Position numbers and translations under genes: made by a program. DNA of 64,000 nucleotides from Hyaloraphidium curvatum (taxonomy: Eukaryota; Monoblepharomycota; Hyaloraphidiomycetes; Hyaloraphidiales; Hyaloraphidiaceae). Below the pieces are notes generated by a model. It worked only from the letters and a program-made list of their open reading frames with translations, did not search any database and was not told where the DNA came from. Within the stretch, counting starts at the first letter, position 1. Every line of letters begins with the position of its first letter. Below are positions 62,625-64,000 of this stretch, one piece after another. Location of the stretch: positions 620,001 to 684,000 of the forward strand of contig JAIVFI010000013.1 of the NCBI GenBank assembly GCA_025558095.1, in the 5' to 3' direction.

Positions 62625-63067
62625 GTGCACATGAGGGAGCTTGAACGACTGGAGACTGTGCGGCGGGGATCACGAGACACAAAGGGGCGAATAAATAGCG
62701 AAGAATAGCTGCCATTCGAAAGGCTCGGCTTCCGATTCGGGGTGCTTTGTTGCTCCGTTTGGGAAGTGGGAGTGCGTGGCGAGTCCCCGCTTGCCAGCGC
62801 CTGGACCCTCGATCGTGTCCGCTTCTCCGCCCTCTCTTGGAGCTCTGCAGGCCGACCATCCGGCCATGAGACCACGGAATCATAAAGGTCGTCTACGTGG
62901 CAGCAGCATCCGACATGACGATTGCGCCGGCTTGCATTGGATGCTCCGGGTATCGGGGTTATTGGGATCGGCGTCGGATGGGAGGCGATCGATCCCAGCC
63001 CGCCGACATTCAGGCGTTCGCCGCCCTGCCGCACCGAAATCCGCGCGCCTTGCAGGAGCACCAGACA
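62625..63067. other. Intergenic stretch between the MYND and RVxF-like genes
   Basis: About 440 bp; no complete gene was recognised. An in-frame extension of the next gene is open here (from 62897), but its first ATG in good position is at 63068. Confidence 0.35.
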
Positions 63068-63424
63068 ATGCCGGCCATGGCCTCCGCTGCGTTCGACGTC
63101 TTCTCCGCCCCCCGCTCCCCCGTGCCGCGCCGCGCGAGCCTGCCCGCCGTCCTCCCGCTCCCCGCCGCGCTCCCCCGCTTCCTCGCCGAGCGTAGCCTGC
63201 CCTCCGCTCCGCCCGGCTTGGACATCCCGCGCCGCGCGGCGCCGCCGCCGAGGCGCGTGCGGTTCATGGAGGTCGTGCTGGTCCGGTGGACGTGGCACCC
63301 GGAGGACTACGACCGCACGCCGGGGGAGGACTCGTTCGAGTCGTTTTTCGGGTGGGCGCCGCATGCGGGTGCCGGACAGAATGCGACGGGGGAGGGCGAG
63401 CCGGAGCTGCTCGGCTCGCGGTGA
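63068..63424 (+). CDS. Hypothetical protein with RVxF-like patch
   Basis: A frame of 118 residues from ATG 63068. The first ~75 residues are Pro/Arg/Leu-rich and disordered. Then comes a distinctive block, RRVRFMEVVLVRWTWHPEDYD followed by RTP. The V-R-F part fits an RVxF-type phosphatase-1 docking motif, and the following W-x-x-x-x-Y-D-R is similar to patterns I associate with phosphatase-1-interacting fungal proteins, but this link is from memory and unverified. The tail is Gly/Ala/Glu-rich. No enzyme or membrane features. It is one of the shortest gene models here; the alternative is noncoding. Confidence 0.4.
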   Translation: MPAMASAAFDVFSAPRSPVPRRASLPAVLPLPAALPRFLAERSLPSAPPGLDIPRRAAPPPRRVRFMEVVLVRWTWHPEDYDRTPGEDSFESFFGWAPHAGAGQNATGEGEPELLGSR

Positions 63425-63773
63425 GCGCCCGAGTGGGGCCTGCCGACCTTGCCGAGCCGTGGGCCACGACCTGCACGGAACTTGAACTGCCACCTGGAGA
63501 GGATTGTCACCGCACCTAATGGGCACTGCTGTAGCATGGAAGATTGTTTTCTCGGGGGAAGCGAATGGAAAGGAGTATATGTGAGGAGTATAGATGCCCA
63601 CGAGGCGAACTGTACCATCTGATCCAACGACCATGAACGCGCATTGCTGCTACAGTTCTAGCAAGTCCCTGTGCAGTTGTCAGTTGTCTAGAAAGACCGA
63701 TTGTGCCCGTCGATCTTGGCGGACTCGAGCCAGCACCGAAAAATGAAGAAATTCTGTCTTCGAGAATAGGCAG
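63425..63773. other. Spacer before the last MYND gene
   Basis: About 350 bp, AT-richer than average, between the RVxF-like gene and the last MYND ATG. No gene was recognised. It probably holds the promoter of the latter. Confidence 0.4.
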
Positions 63774-64000
63774 ATGACGATCGGCTGCCAAGAAAACCGA
63801 ATCGCCTCCAAACCCGCCGCTCTTTCCACCTTCGCGGTGCCCAACACCAGCGGAAGGCCCGTCAGGCCCGTCGACGGGATCTGCGCGACAGGCCTGGACG
63901 AAGTGCGCCGCCTCGTCTGCGGCCGCTGCAAGCTCGCCCAGCCCTGCTCCCGCGAGTGCCAAGTCGCGCGTTGGGACGCGTACAAAGAAAAATGCGACCC
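63774..64000 (+). CDS. MYND-finger protein, 5' fragment
   Basis: From ATG 63774 the frame is open to the right edge (75 codons) with no stop. It reads MTIGCQENRIASKP and ends with a MYND-type finger: GICATGLDEVRRLVCGRCKL, then CSRECQVARWDAYKEKC, which shows the C-x2-C, C-x3-C and W-x-x-YKxxC pattern. The first Cys pair of a normal MYND is less clear. It is cut by the window end, so the rest of the protein, often a SET or other domain, is not seen. A spliced upstream exon cannot be excluded. Confidence 0.55.
   Translation, partial: MTIGCQENRIASKPAALSTFAVPNTSGRPVRPVDGICATGLDEVRRLVCGRCKLAQPCSRECQVARWDAYKEKCD

Noticed and set aside
1-64000. A biosynthetic gene cluster or CRISPR-like system
   Set aside because: No polyketide synthase, nonribosomal synthetase, terpene synthase or tailoring cluster was seen, and the only short tandem repeats are two-copy duplications without spacers.

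Overview
This is a GC-rich eukaryotic window and almost certainly fungal. The evidence is two Zn2Cys6 transcription factors of the fungal type, a GH16 enzyme resembling the Crh/Kre6-type cell-wall transglycosylases, a SEL1-repeat protein like the Skt5/Chs regulators, many spliced genes with introns of about 45-155 nt, and compact gene spacing on both strands. A LUFS/WD40 (LEUNIG-like) corepressor, an FLVCR-like MFS carrier and a short citryl-CoA-lyase-type enzyme would suit an early-diverging (chytrid-like) fungus, but the exact group cannot be fixed from this sequence. About 60 introns were modelled by eye. Almost half begin GTGGG, and many have a CTGAC branch-like motif close to the acceptor.

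Layout. 0-13 kb: carboxylesterase tail, bHLH-like factor, a polytopic membrane protein, F-box protein, ABM-domain protein, secreted protein, Zn2Cys6 factor, and a membrane/secreted LRR-kinase-like protein. 13-17 kb is a decaying zone: a small Cys-rich protein, an F-box pseudogene with a 90-bp internal duplication, and a membrane protein with a likely frameshift. 17-31 kb: hypothetical protein, sterol-desaturase-family enzyme, ankyrin/CCCH protein, WD40-inositol-polyphosphate 5-phosphatase, Nudix hydrolase, PAS-kinase-like kinase with a large insert, and a 1129-residue Zn2Cys6 factor. 31-39 kb: rhodanese/Cdc25-like protein, a CENP-B/pogo-like remnant with a nearby 34-bp tandem duplication, EF-hand mitochondrial carrier, CoA-type Nudix hydrolase, cupin, and a GH16 enzyme with three Cys modules. 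40-54 kb: SEL1 protein, Na+/H+ exchanger, kynurenine-type aminotransferase and the LUFS/WD40 corepressor. 54-64 kb: FLVCR-like transporter, citryl-CoA lyase-like enzyme divergent from an MDR reductase, Pex14, and two MYND-finger genes, the second cut by the window edge.

The genes do not form an obvious pathway cluster. Small links exist: GH16 plus a SEL1 chitin-synthase-regulator-like protein (cell wall); Pex14, a CoA Nudix hydrolase and a citryl-CoA-lyase-like enzyme (peroxisome or organelle acyl-CoA metabolism, inferred). No tRNA, rRNA, CRISPR array or intact transposon was recognised. All exon boundaries are manual predictions supported by reading phase and family alignment, not by transcripts.
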